Below are positions 1-8,797 of a stretch of 64,000 nucleotides of DNA, piece by piece. Source of the DNA: Flavobacterium sp. CF108 (GTDB lineage: Bacteria; Bacteroidota; Bacteroidia; Flavobacteriales; Flavobacteriaceae); the NCBI RefSeq assembly GCF_900129795.1, contig NZ_FQWW01000005.1, positions 473,350 through 537,349 of the forward strand, given 5' to 3'. The notes under the pieces are model-generated. The model was given only the letters and a program-made list of their open reading frames with translations. It made no database searches and had not been told where the DNA came from. A program made the translations under genes and the position numbers. Position 1 is the first letter of the stretch; each line of letters starts with the position of its first letter.

Positions 1-2
1 AA

Positions 3-1319
3 ATGGCAATTGCTTTTGGAGCGAAAGCATTTCAAAATAATGAATTCGACAATCAGGAAAATGTTTTAAAAATTGCTAAACTTCGTTTTGAAAGAGCTAA
101 TTTATTAGGTTATAAAACGCACGCACATTTTGTTCTGGAAGAAAGAATGGCCGAAAGTCCAGAGAAAGTTTTTTCTTTCCTGAATGATTTATTGGCAAAA
201 GCAAAACCAGCAGCTCAAAAAGAATTTGCTGAATTAACTGCTTTCGCGAAAAAACTGGACGGAATCGAACAGTTAGAAAAATGGGACGGTGCTTATTATT
301 CTGAAAAATTAAAACAGCAGCTTTTTAATTTAGACGATGAAAAACTGAAACCTTATTTTCAATTAGAAAAAGTTTTAGACGGTGCCTTTACGGTTGCCAA
401 AAAATTATACGGTTTAACTTTTACGGAAGTTTTTGATATCGACAAATACCACGAAGAAGTTACGACTTATGAAGTAAGAGATGCCGAAAACAATTTGGTT
501 TCGATTTTCTACGCTGATTTTTTTCCAAGAAAAGGAAAAAGAAACGGTGCGTGGATGACTTCATTTAAATCACAATCTATAAAAGATGGCATAAACGAAA
601 GACCGCACATTTCTAACGTTTGTAATTTTACAAAACCAACAGAAACAAAACCTTCTTTATTGACATTTAATGAAGTGACAACTTTATTCCACGAATTTGG
701 ACACGGTTTACACGGAATGCTGGCTGATACGGTTTATCCTAGTTTATCTGGAACTTCTGTTTACTGGGATTTTGTAGAATTACCAAGTCAGATTATGGAA
801 AACTGGTGTTATGAGCCTGAAGCTTTGGCTTTGTTTGCAAATCATTATGAAACGGGAGAAATTATTCCGATTGAATATGTTCAGAAAATCAAAGAAAGCG
901 CGAGTTTCCAAGAAGGTTTAGCAACGTTACGTCAGTTAAGTTTTGGATTATTAGACATGGCTTGGCACGGACAAGATCCAACTTCTATTACAGATTTAAA
1001 AGCTTTCGAAACAGAGCAATTTGCTAACACACAATTGTATCCTGATGTAAAAGAAAATGCTATGAGTACAGCATTCTCTCATATTTTTCAAGGCGGATAT
1101 TCTTCTGGGTATTACAGCTACAAATGGGCAGAAGTTTTAGATGCTGATGCTTTTGAATATTTCCATGAAAACGGAATTTTCAATGAAGAAATAGCGAAGA
1201 AATTTAAAGATAATGTTCTTTCTAAAGGAGGAACAGAACATCCTATGACTTTATACAAACGTTTTAGAGGACAAGAACCTAAACCTGAAGCTTTATTGAA
1301 AAGAGCAGGACTTCTGTAA
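3..1319 (+). CDS. M3 family metallopeptidase (Dcp/OpdA-like), 5' end cut by window
   Basis: This is the C-terminal part of a zinc oligopeptidase of the M3 family (peptidyl-dipeptidase Dcp / oligopeptidase A). The zinc site is visible as HEFGHG at residues 230-235 of the fragment (His230, Glu231, His234), and the third ligand is probably Glu259 in WDFVELPSQ. Family members are about 670-700 residues, so roughly a third is missing upstream of the window, and the first ATG here is probably internal. These enzymes degrade short peptides in the cytoplasm or periplasm; location cannot be judged without the N-terminus. A rho-independent hairpin follows the stop codon, so it ends its transcription unit. 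Family assignment is firm; substrate is not known. Confidence 0.93.
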   Translation: MAIAFGAKAFQNNEFDNQENVLKIAKLRFERANLLGYKTHAHFVLEERMAESPEKVFSFLNDLLAKAKPAAQKEFAELTAFAKKLDGIEQLEKWDGAYYSEKLKQQLFNLDDEKLKPYFQLEKVLDGAFTVAKKLYGLTFTEVFDIDKYHEEVTTYEVRDAENNLVSIFYADFFPRKGKRNGAWMTSFKSQSIKDGINERPHISNVCNFTKPTETKPSLLTFNEVTTLFHEFGHGLHGMLADTVYPSLSGTSVYWDFVELPSQIMENWCYEPEALALFANHYETGEIIPIEYVQKIKESASFQEGLATLRQLSFGLLDMAWHGQDPTSITDLKAFETEQFANTQLYPDVKENAMSTAFSHIFQGGYSSGYYSYKWAEVLDADAFEYFHENGIFNEEIAKKFKDNVLSKGGTEHPMTLYKRFRGQEPKPEALLKRAGLL

Positions 1320-1380
1320 TTGCAGATTTTTGATTTTAGATTGTAGATTTTTGATCTCAAACTCTAATAAATTTTAGATT

Positions 1381-1409
1381 AAACCGAAGCAGAAACGCTT
1401 CGGTTTTTT
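1381..1409 (+). terminator. Intrinsic terminator after the M3 peptidase
   Basis: AAACCGAAGC and GCTTCGGTTT form a GC-rich stem with a short loop, followed by a T run. It sits 60 bases after the peptidase stop and before the SanA-like gene. Confidence 0.8.
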
Positions 1410-1468
1410 ATTTGACTTCACTTTAACTATCTTCGTGTTTTTAAATCTTAATCTTACAAATACAAGCC

Positions 1469-2128
1469 GTGAAAAAATATTTTAGAATAGCTCTTTATCT
1501 TGCAATTATTGGATTGATTGCTATTGTTTCTGTGAATTATTATGTAAGATCTTCGACCAAAAACAAGATTTATTATACGGTTAAAAAGTTTCCAAAAAAT
1601 GATGTGGGAATTATTTTTGGTGCGGGAATTAATGGAGATCAGCCGAGTAAATATTTAAAAGATCGTCTTGATGCGGGAATTTTATTGTATAAGATGAAGC
1701 GCATCAATAAAATTTTACTTTCGGGAGATAACGGCCGCGATGAATATGATGAGCTTACTGTAATGAAAAATTATTGTTACAATCACGGAGTTGACACTAC
1801 AAAAATATTTGTTGATTATGCCGGGTTCGACACCTACTCTACTATGTATCGTGCGAAACATATTTTCAAGATTAAAAAAGCTACTTTAATTTCTCAGGAA
1901 TATCATTTGAACCGAGCCATTTATATCGGGCAAAAACTTGGAATAAAATCGGCCGGATACTCTGCAAACAATGGAGAATATCACGGATATAAATATGTTT
2001 GTTTTAGAGAATATGGTTCCATTTTTAAATCCTTTTTTGATGTTTTAAGAGATCGTGAGCCTCGTTTTCTGGGAAATCCAATTAACATTAATGGTCTTTC
2101 TAATTATTCCAAAGAAGATAAACGATAA
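1469..2128 (+). CDS. SanA/YdcF-like DUF218 membrane protein
   Basis: A 219-aa protein with one N-terminal membrane segment (about residues 7-25) and a DUF218/YdcF domain. Diagnostic stretches are GIIFGAGINGDQPSKYLKDR, ILLSGDNG, and YHLNRAIYIGQKLGI, matching the SanA branch linked in enterobacteria to envelope permeability. The start is GTG at 1469, which gives a good signal anchor; no better ATG is seen. It converges on the adenylate-forming gene at the end of the peptide-maturase cluster, with only 16 bases between stops. A diverged copy of its last 35-40 codons lies at 10266-10382, inside that cluster. Biochemical function is unknown. Confidence 0.8.
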   Translation: MKKYFRIALYLAIIGLIAIVSVNYYVRSSTKNKIYYTVKKFPKNDVGIIFGAGINGDQPSKYLKDRLDAGILLYKMKRINKILLSGDNGRDEYDELTVMKNYCYNHGVDTTKIFVDYAGFDTYSTMYRAKHIFKIKKATLISQEYHLNRAIYIGQKLGIKSAGYSANNGEYHGYKYVCFREYGSIFKSFFDVLRDREPRFLGNPININGLSNYSKEDKR

Positions 2129-2144
2129 CAAACTTTTTGTTTTA

Positions 2145-3332
2145 TTATCTCAAATCTAATAATTGAGGGGTTTTGGTTGTATTAGGGTCTGTATATAAAT
2201 CAGCGGCCGCAACCAGTAAAACCTCAACTTCCATAAAACGTTCGTTGTAATCTAAGCGCTTTTTTAATGCTTTTGATTTTTCTGCAATAAACTCTGTTTT
2301 TTGGTTTTGAGGAACATTTTGTACAAGTAACATTTTTACAACTTCTTTAAAATCTTTACTAGATAATTGAATCTGAAAAGCTGTTGCAGAACTCGTAAGA
2401 AAATTAAATTCATCTAAATCATAATGCTGTTCAGAGAGTATAAACGATTTAGTTTCTCTTGATTTTAATTCCAGAAAAGCTTTTCCGTGTACATTAACCC
2501 ATCGTCCTAAATCGCCAATAGCATATCGAAAAACGGGAAATCTTTTTCGGAAAGTATTCGTAACGGCAATTGTGCCATATCCTTCACTATCTGGATTAAT
2601 GATTTCGATTATAATGCCTTCTATAACTGAAAATAAAGAAGGATTTTGAGTAAAATTTGACCACGCCCAAATTCCGGTTTCGGCAGAACCATACATGGAA
2701 TAAATTTGCTGAAGTTCAAATACTTTTTCTAAAAGTTTTTGAACTTCGGGTCTTAAAAACTCTCCTGCATATAACAAATTTTTGATTTGCATTTTTTGAT
2801 TATTCTCCTGCAAAAATTGTGCAAAACACAATAATTTTGAAGATGTTCCCATTATAAAGTCCGGCTTAAAATAAGCCGCAGCTTGTTCCATATCTTTATA
2901 ACTGGCGTGTGCACTGAGTGCTAATGTTGTTGATTGACATTTTTCTAAAATATCATCCATTATGGCGGCCGTGCGGTACATGTCTGAATATCCGAAAATA
3001 TTTAAAGCGATTGTTTTCGAGGTAAAAAAATTATTCTTAGTTAATTCCCTCGCCATCGCTAAACGCTGATTTTGATTTTCTTGTATGTCTACCGGAAAAA
3101 CTAAAGGATTTTGAGTACTTCCGCCGGAGCGTACTAAATATACTCCTGTCTTTTCTTCGTGCAGTTTAAAATTGTTTTTCAAAATGGGCATCAGCTCTTT
3201 TTTATTAAGAACCGGAGCTTTCTCTGCGCAATTATGTTCTTTATAGAAATCAATATATAAGGGATTCTTTTTTGCCAATTCAAAATAATCCTGCAATTCT
3301 GATTTTTCTGTTTTTGGAATATCTGGGGACAT
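2145..3332 (-). CDS. CapK/PaaK-like adenylate-forming enzyme
   Basis: A 395-aa member of the phenylacetate-CoA ligase / CapK branch of adenylate-forming enzymes. It carries the ATP-binding loop YLVRSGGSTQNPLVF (about residues 66-80), the SMYGSAETG motif and RYAIGDLGRW in the C-terminal half. Such enzymes activate a carboxylic acid as an acyl-adenylate, then transfer it to CoA, a carrier or an amine. It is the last gene of the minus-strand cluster and lies 10 bases downstream of the glycosyltransferase gene, so the two are very likely co-transcribed. The substrate cannot be read from sequence; in this setting it could be a carboxylate on a modified peptide or a decorating acid. Confidence 0.8.
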   Translation of the reverse strand: MSPDIPKTEKSELQDYFELAKKNPLYIDFYKEHNCAEKAPVLNKKELMPILKNNFKLHEEKTGVYLVRSGGSTQNPLVFPVDIQENQNQRLAMARELTKNNFFTSKTIALNIFGYSDMYRTAAIMDDILEKCQSTTLALSAHASYKDMEQAAAYFKPDFIMGTSSKLLCFAQFLQENNQKMQIKNLLYAGEFLRPEVQKLLEKVFELQQIYSMYGSAETGIWAWSNFTQNPSLFSVIEGIIIEIINPDSEGYGTIAVTNTFRKRFPVFRYAIGDLGRWVNVHGKAFLELKSRETKSFILSEQHYDLDEFNFLTSSATAFQIQLSSKDFKEVVKMLLVQNVPQNQKTEFIAEKSKALKKRLDYNERFMEVEVLLVAAADLYTDPNTTKTPQLLDLR

Positions 3333-3342
3333 AGTTTTTATT

Positions 3343-4257
3343 TTAATTCGGTCTTTTTTTGAAATAATACCAATTTCTAATCAAGCTTTTAGAGTGGTTT
3401 ACCAAGAATAACATTTTTTGGTGCCATGATGGTAATCGTTCCATAGCATGTTCGAGCCATCGCTGCGATAACATTCCCATGAGCTGTTGGTCATATTGAT
3501 CTGTACTTTTACGAAATCGTTCTATACTAACGGGAATTTTTAATTCTTTCCAATTAGAATATTTAATTCTCGACAAACTGCCTTCAACTTCTCTTACTTC
3601 TATGCAGACTTTGTTTAGTAATGCCACTTTCGGTTTGTCTTTTAAACTTTTCAGGACACGATACCAAAAATCAATTCCTTCGTTTAAGGATACATTGGTT
3701 TCATAACGAATATTTTCTAAATGTTTTTTTCTGATTACAACATTACTGCCAACTCCCATAATAAAATCTGGAGAACTAATAGTGTGTAATATATTAGGAA
3801 TCAAAAAGAGTTCATTTGAGAGCGAAGTCATTTCTTTTTTAAAAGATGAAATGTTGGGCAGATAATAATCAGACGGAATTAATAAAAGTCCAAGTAACAA
3901 AACATCTATATTTTCCTGTTCCATAATTAAGCCGACTTCTTTTAAACAGGAAGAAGTATAACAATCATCGGCATCCAAAAAACTGATCAGATCTCCTGTT
4001 GCGAGTTCCATCCCTATATTTCTTGCATGACCCGGGCCTTTATTTTCCTTTAATTCAATAACCTCAACTTCTGTTAGTAAAAACTGTGGTGCAAAAAATG
4101 ACAAGGCATCTTTTAGCAAAAACATACTTTGATCTGTACTAAAATCATCAACAATAATAATTTGTGAGGCTTTTTTTTCCTGAAAAGCCAGCGACCGAAT
4201 CGTATCGTATATGAACGCTTCTTTATTATAAAGAGGAATTACAACTGTATGTTTCAT
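3343..4257 (-). CDS. Family 2 glycosyltransferase
   Basis: A 304-aa GT-A fold enzyme. The N-terminus TVVIPLYNKEAFI and IIIVDDFSTD are the nucleotide-binding strands, and FLDADD (Asp95, Asp97) is the metal-binding DxD motif. GPGHARNIGMELATG is the usual intervening helix. It has no membrane segment, so it should act at the cytoplasmic face. It lies 6 bases from the ATP-grasp gene upstream and 10 bases from the CapK-like gene downstream, within the maturase cluster. It most likely adds a sugar to a small acceptor or a peptide in this pathway; the acceptor is an inference from neighbours, not from sequence. Confidence 0.87.
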   Translation of the reverse strand: MKHTVVIPLYNKEAFIYDTIRSLAFQEKKASQIIIVDDFSTDQSMFLLKDALSFFAPQFLLTEVEVIELKENKGPGHARNIGMELATGDLISFLDADDCYTSSCLKEVGLIMEQENIDVLLLGLLLIPSDYYLPNISSFKKEMTSLSNELFLIPNILHTISSPDFIMGVGSNVVIRKKHLENIRYETNVSLNEGIDFWYRVLKSLKDKPKVALLNKVCIEVREVEGSLSRIKYSNWKELKIPVSIERFRKSTDQYDQQLMGMLSQRWLEHAMERLPSWHQKMLFLVNHSKSLIRNWYYFKKRPN

Positions 4258-4263
4258 GATTTT

Positions 4264-5529
4264 TCACTCTGCTAATTGATAAATTAAAGCTCTGCCCTGA
4301 TGCACGTTTACAACTGATTCATCTGAACCGCGAAACAAACCGGGGCCATAGTTTTTGTCGTCTTTACACAACAACATTCCTACTAAATGAATCTGACGAT
4401 CATTTTCTAGATCTCTAAATTCTTTCTGTTCTACAAAATGCTGAATTAGATATTTACTCCAGTTTTCTCTAATAATGGTATCCCATTCCTGGGGTGTACA
4501 ATCACTTTTTACGTAAGCTCCAATTCCTCTTCCGCCACTATTTAATTTTAAAATCAGGTTCTGATCGTTATCTATAAAAGCATCGCAGTCGGCAGGATCA
4601 ACAATTACATAACTTGGAATTAGATATTGTTTTAAAAAATCGTAATCTTCTTCGCTTAGATAATCATACATTATTTCGGCATCGTACATTACGGATAAAA
4701 CCCTTTTGTCATGAATTAAAATTAAGGTTCTGATATCATTAAAATAACAGTTTTGCTCAATCAGTTTATCAAGTACATCCGGTTTTATTTTTTTTAGTTC
4801 TTCCCGATCCATTTCTAATATAAACTGCGAAACTGGTTCTCCATTTACATAAATAGAATTGTTTGAAACGATTAAATCCTGAGGTTTTACTGAAATTAAT
4901 TCAACTCCCAGTTTTGCTAATTCTTTTTGAAGATAAAAAATCTCGGTTCCTTTTTCGTCGTCGTGAACAAGGGCCAGTTTTTTATTTGGAGCAAATTGAT
5001 AGTATAAATCGTCGATCAGGTTTTTTAAATCGGGATCTTTAAAAGTTAGCCCATCTTTGGTTTCACTTATTTCGTCGTTCATCAATTTCAAATAATAACT
5101 AATCATCCAGCCATTTAGCGGATAACGGGCACCTATCTCGCAAATTTTTGCCTGATTGTTTGTATCATATAAAAAATCAGGGCGGTAAAAGCCCTGATTG
5201 TATCTTGCGCTGTAGCTTTTTTTCAATAAAGCTTCAAGGTCTTTGTCCAGCTGATAATAATTTCGAATCCTTTCGTCTTCAAAATAATTCTGGACAATTG
5301 CTTTACAAGCGTAATTTAAAATAGAACACAAACGATTCATTTCGTTCTCATATCCTAAAGGTAGTTTTACCGAAGAATTAGCAAAAAAATGACTCCCCAA
5401 TCCTGTATTTTTTTCAAAATATTCAGAAAATAATTCCTTCCATTTTTTCTGTTTTTCAGGCTGATTTTGCTGCAGACTTATTTTAGGGGCAATGAGCTGC
5501 GCTTTTGGTTCTTTCTTTGTATAAATCAT
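4264..5529 (-). CDS. ATP-grasp enzyme (glutathionylspermidine-synthase-like)
   Basis: A 421-aa protein resembling circularly permuted ATP-grasp ligases. The glycine-rich loop LNSGGRGIGAYVKSD in the last third and the preceding LILKL strand are typical of the ATP-binding lobe; FYRPDFLYD and KICEIGARYPLNGW (about residues 117-160) resemble the substrate lobe. ATP-grasp enzymes form amide or ester bonds through acyl-phosphates, and several modify ribosomal peptides (microviridin-type and others). It sits between the 270-aa protein and the glycosyltransferase, with small gaps on both sides. I infer that it ligates or cross-links something in the cluster's pathway. Family call is moderate; function is not established. 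Confidence 0.65.
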   Translation of the reverse strand: MIYTKKEPKAQLIAPKISLQQNQPEKQKKWKELFSEYFEKNTGLGSHFFANSSVKLPLGYENEMNRLCSILNYACKAIVQNYFEDERIRNYYQLDKDLEALLKKSYSARYNQGFYRPDFLYDTNNQAKICEIGARYPLNGWMISYYLKLMNDEISETKDGLTFKDPDLKNLIDDLYYQFAPNKKLALVHDDEKGTEIFYLQKELAKLGVELISVKPQDLIVSNNSIYVNGEPVSQFILEMDREELKKIKPDVLDKLIEQNCYFNDIRTLILIHDKRVLSVMYDAEIMYDYLSEEDYDFLKQYLIPSYVIVDPADCDAFIDNDQNLILKLNSGGRGIGAYVKSDCTPQEWDTIIRENWSKYLIQHFVEQKEFRDLENDRQIHLVGMLLCKDDKNYGPGLFRGSDESVVNVHQGRALIYQLAE

Positions 5530-5544
5530 GTATTGAAATATGAA

Positions 5545-6357
5545 TTATAAACTAAGTTCTTCAATTTCCATAACATCTTCCATTACGGCAGATTTTTTAG
5601 CTAAATAATCCTTAATGATAGGTTCCAGATCGTAGGTTTCAAGATCAACATTCATGGCTTTAGCGTAATGGAAAATAGAACTTACGGCAAAAAAGAAGTG
5701 ATTTTTCTCTGTTGGACCGCAGTGAACACTTATCCAGGCTAATGTTTTGTCACGATCTTCTTCTGAGAAACCGTAATCGTTTGTAAGCCATGATTCAAAC
5801 TTTGGAAGAATATATTCTACCTCTCCATGTGTATAAATTTCGTGAATCAAAGTTGTCAATAAAGCGATCATGATATCTTTATTTCGCAAAGAATTTTGGT
5901 CTTTCCACGCTTTAAAATCGTAAGCACTCAGGTTTAAATATTTACGTGAAAGCCAGTCATCGTCTGTACAAATATTAGTTGCCATGGTATAAAATAACTG
6001 AGAGTGTAAAACTCTCCCCACAACTGCTAAATCTTCGTCTACAATTCTATTTAAACTTGTAATAGACTGCAAAAGTGCTTCTTTGTCTGCAATAGGTTGG
6101 TTTTTATGAACCAGCATTGTCATACGGTTGCTGATTCCTGCAACTGTCATGGCACTGTTATTGGTTTGGCTCCAACTGTGAAAAAAAAGCTGTAAACGCT
6201 CTTTGTCCTGAACTTTTGAAGTTAATTGTTTGAAGCTTTTTTCGATTTTTGAAAATGATTCTTCCTGATTTGGAAGGAACTTTAATAGTTGATCTTTTAA
6301 ATAAGATTCTTCCATATCTTGAAGAACCGGAAGAATAATTGAACTTAGATTTGTCAT
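5545..6357 (-). CDS. Uncharacterised alpha-helical protein, possible haem-oxygenase-fold (HDO/TenA-like) enzyme
   Basis: A 270-aa, soluble, mostly helical protein that I do not recognise with certainty. Spaced acidic and histidine residues resemble the metal ligands of haem-oxygenase-like diiron oxidases: Asp107/Glu108 and His118 in DEDLAVVGRVLHSQ, Glu173, His177 and Glu179 in IHEIYTHGEVEY, and His212-x4-Glu217-x2-His220 in HCGPTEKNH. The spacing of about 35 residues between the last two groups fits that fold, but the match is by eye. If correct it would be an oxidative tailoring enzyme. It lies 15 bases before the ATP-grasp gene in the maturase cluster; a 189-base gap separates it from the methyltransferase gene upstream. 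Confidence 0.5.
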   Translation of the reverse strand: MTNLSSIILPVLQDMEESYLKDQLLKFLPNQEESFSKIEKSFKQLTSKVQDKERLQLFFHSWSQTNNSAMTVAGISNRMTMLVHKNQPIADKEALLQSITSLNRIVDEDLAVVGRVLHSQLFYTMATNICTDDDWLSRKYLNLSAYDFKAWKDQNSLRNKDIMIALLTTLIHEIYTHGEVEYILPKFESWLTNDYGFSEEDRDKTLAWISVHCGPTEKNHFFFAVSSIFHYAKAMNVDLETYDLEPIIKDYLAKKSAVMEDVMEIEELSL

Positions 6358-6546
6358 GATTCTTGGGGTTTTAGGGTTTATTTTTGATTAGTTTTAAATT
6401 TGCTTTTGGTTTGTTTCTATTTCTTTTTGTAAACTTATTCTTTAAGTTTTTACAGATTTTAAAAAATGCCACAAACACATTAATATCAGGTATGAGTTGG
6501 TTAATCTCTGTAATGAAAAAAAATTAGGAATCTTGGTTTGGATGGT

Positions 6547-7125
6547 TTAAAAAATCCTAACTGAACGATAGTATTTAATTTTTCTAACCACATCAATATC
6601 TTTAAGATGGTATTGTTCTAACCATTCGGCTTCATCAAAAAAATTACATCTGGATTCTGCAATTACGATGATCGATTTATGTAATGAAATCTGATGCAGT
6701 TTGTTCAATAATTCGGCGTATTGAAAATCATAAAGAGGATTGTAGAGATAAAAAATAGTCCCGTCAGAAATATTAGTTTTTAAAATATCGCCGCAAATTG
6801 CAACGGCATTTGTTATTTGCTCTTTTTCAATTAAACCGGCACAAACTTCATGTCGTTCTTTCAGAATTTCAATTCCTTTAAACTGCGCATTGGGGTATTT
6901 TACAGCTCCGTATAAAATGATGTTTCCATAACCGGAACCTAAATCGTAAAATACGGTTTCGCTTGTTATTTCGATAGGATCAAAAAGATCAGATAAAAAA
7001 CTGGAGGAACCGTATCGATACGAATTAAGACCATATTTAATTGTAATTTCAGAAAGGCTTAAAGCTCCTTCAATAGTATTTGAATATTGGTCAATTTCTG
7101 ATTGAATCTTTTTTAGCAGTTCCAT
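6547..7125 (-). CDS. Class I SAM-dependent methyltransferase
   Basis: A 192-aa protein with the SAM-binding motif VFYDLGSGYGNIILYGA (about residues 58-74), the acidic motif II FKGIEIL, and a catalytic-region stretch FYLYNPLYDF that occupies the place of the (N/D)PPY-type motif. It resembles the DOT1-like/RsmD-like class I fold. The gene begins one base downstream of the radical SAM stop codon, so translational coupling is likely. In this cluster it may methylate the peptide or a pathway intermediate, but substrate class (N, O or C) cannot be decided from sequence. Confidence 0.75.
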   Translation of the reverse strand: MELLKKIQSEIDQYSNTIEGALSLSEITIKYGLNSYRYGSSSFLSDLFDPIEITSETVFYDLGSGYGNIILYGAVKYPNAQFKGIEILKERHEVCAGLIEKEQITNAVAICGDILKTNISDGTIFYLYNPLYDFQYAELLNKLHQISLHKSIIVIAESRCNFFDEAEWLEQYHLKDIDVVRKIKYYRSVRIF

Positions 7126-7126
7126 A

Positions 7127-8548
7127 TTATTTCATCATTAATAGTTCTAATTTTTCCAATGAACGTTTGGCTATTTCCATTTTATCGGCATATTCATCGT
7201 TTACTTTTTGAATGTCGGCACTGCAAAAAGTGCAGGTAGTTTCTTCTTCATAAACATAATTATCACAGCCATTGCATAGTTTAAGCGCTTTTGGAATTCT
7301 TGGAACTCTGTCTGTATTTGCTACCGGAACCAGAGGTGCATTATGAGGTGACTGCACTTCGACTACTTCTCCTTTTTCATTTTCTACTATGATTTCAAAC
7401 AAACCAATATCAAAAGAGAGTCCGGGTGCTTCTTTTATTTTTCTTATTCTTTCGTGAAGTCCTTTCTTTTTTAATTCTAAGGCGCGATAATGACAAAAAG
7501 GGTTATTCCCTCTTTTTCCAAATAACACATGGCTTGTCCAGGTGCAGCCAGCCAGACAAGAAGATTCGTAATAACAGCCTTTACATCCTCCCCATAATTC
7601 TTCTTTATTTCTGTATCTGGAAAAAACCATTTCTTCACTGTATCTCCAAATATCTTCCAGTTTCATGTCTTTTACATTACCTCCTGTATATTCAGTTGTG
7701 GGTAATGACGGGCAGCCTTTTATTTTTCCATCGGCTTCAATACCAATTCCGGTATGTCCAGCAGAACATCCTGTATAATATTTTTCATTGCCTTGTCGCC
7801 AGATATGCTCATAAGGTCCAAAGTAGCCAATGTTGTTTCCTGCTTGTATTAAAACATTATTTGCCAATGCTTTTCTGTATATAACAATCAGTTTTTCATA
7901 AAAACCAATTAGTTCATAAGGCTGAAGGATCAATTCTTCAGAATGGTCAACGGCATTTCCCATGGCAACTGCCAGTTGTATCTGCCAGTTTCTTACGCCA
8001 TTTTCGATCAAAACATCCAGAAGTTCACTTAGCTCATTTTGATTTAATTTTGTAATTACGGTATTTACACTAGAAGGTATATCATACTTTTTTAGTAATT
8101 GCAGACAATGAATTACATGATCAAAAGAATCTCTTCTTCCTCTTATTTTATTGTGAGTCTCCAGCATTCCATCAATAGAAACACCAATATTTCGTATTCC
8201 TGCTTTTTTTGCATCACTAATTCGCTCTTCATTTAAATTATAAGCTCCAGACTGCATAGAACATTCAATTCCGCTTTCGTGGATTTTTGCAATTATTTCA
8301 AGCCAGTCTTTTCTTAAAAAAGCTTCGCCGCCAATAATTGTTATTTCTCTTGTACCAAGACGTTTAAGACTATCAATTACGTCAAAACATTGTTCGGTAG
8401 TTAGTTCACCAGGTCTCACCTTTCCGGCTCTGGATCCGCAGTGCGAGCATTTCAAATTACAGGCAAGAGTAATTTCCCAAACAACATGAACCGGGGTTGC
8501 TGTTTTATAATCATCTCGTACTCTGTATCGTATAGAAGTCTTATCCAT
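7127..8548 (-). CDS. Radical SAM/SPASM maturase with C-terminal zinc-ribbon-like tail
   Basis: A 473-aa radical SAM enzyme. The 4Fe-4S/SAM motif CxxxCxxC is Cys30-Cys34-Cys37 (CNLKCSHC), followed by IIGGEAFLR for SAM binding and VSIDG. A SPASM region has the expected cysteines in YTGCSAG, KGCPS, WGGCKGCYYESSCLAGC and FCHYR, giving auxiliary clusters. The last 70 residues add LCNGCDNY and TCTFC, a four-cysteine ribbon not usual in SPASM proteins. SPASM enzymes modify ribosomal peptides (thioether, C-C or Tyr/Lys chemistry). Two GDL-motif peptides are encoded just upstream, separated by a hairpin; they are the obvious candidate substrates. Maturase family firm, pairing inferred. Confidence 0.9.
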   Translation of the reverse strand: MDKTSIRYRVRDDYKTATPVHVVWEITLACNLKCSHCGSRAGKVRPGELTTEQCFDVIDSLKRLGTREITIIGGEAFLRKDWLEIIAKIHESGIECSMQSGAYNLNEERISDAKKAGIRNIGVSIDGMLETHNKIRGRRDSFDHVIHCLQLLKKYDIPSSVNTVITKLNQNELSELLDVLIENGVRNWQIQLAVAMGNAVDHSEELILQPYELIGFYEKLIVIYRKALANNVLIQAGNNIGYFGPYEHIWRQGNEKYYTGCSAGHTGIGIEADGKIKGCPSLPTTEYTGGNVKDMKLEDIWRYSEEMVFSRYRNKEELWGGCKGCYYESSCLAGCTWTSHVLFGKRGNNPFCHYRALELKKKGLHERIRKIKEAPGLSFDIGLFEIIVENEKGEVVEVQSPHNAPLVPVANTDRVPRIPKALKLCNGCDNYVYEEETTCTFCSADIQKVNDEYADKMEIAKRSLEKLELLMMK

Positions 8549-8580
8549 CTTAATTGATTTAGGTTTTTATTGATTTATTT

Positions 8581-8622
8581 AAAGAACGGTTTAAAAAGCA
8601 AAGCTTAATAAACCGTTCTTTT
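8581..8622 (-). terminator. Hairpin between the GDL peptide gene and the maturase gene
   Basis: AAGAACGGTTT and AAACCGTTCTT form an 11-bp stem with a T-rich flank on both sides. It lies 5 bases after the second peptide stop. Being partial read-through in position, it would let peptide transcripts outnumber maturase transcripts, as in many precursor-peptide operons. Confidence 0.65.
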
Positions 8623-8626
8623 TAGA

Positions 8627-8797
8627 TTACTTTCTAAGGTTTTCAATAGCCTCCAGCAATTCTACCAAAGCAGCGCTCAGGTCTCCCTGTTCTCTAACTG
8701 TTTGTTTCGCTTGTTCAGCTACTGCTCTCATTTTTTCTAAATCATTTGAAGCTATCGCTTCTCTGATTCCTGCTGCGTAAAGCATTACTACTCCCAT
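8627..8797 (-). CDS. GDL-motif small peptide 1 (DUF1843-like)
   Basis: A 56-aa open reading frame starting MGVVMLYAAGIREAIASNDL and ending with GDLSAALVELLEAIE and a basic tail. It is 60-70% identical by eye to the next peptide upstream, which shows it is coding. The pattern of an aromatic/glycine N-terminus, REAIASNDL, and a helix ending in GDLSAAL recalls the short DUF1843 family. It is predicted as two amphipathic helices with no cysteine and no signal peptide. It directly precedes the radical SAM gene, so it is a candidate substrate or carrier. Function of DUF1843 proteins is not known to me; pairing with the maturase is inference. Confidence 0.82.
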   Translation of the reverse strand: MGVVMLYAAGIREAIASNDLEKMRAVAEQAKQTVREQGDLSAALVELLEAIENLRK

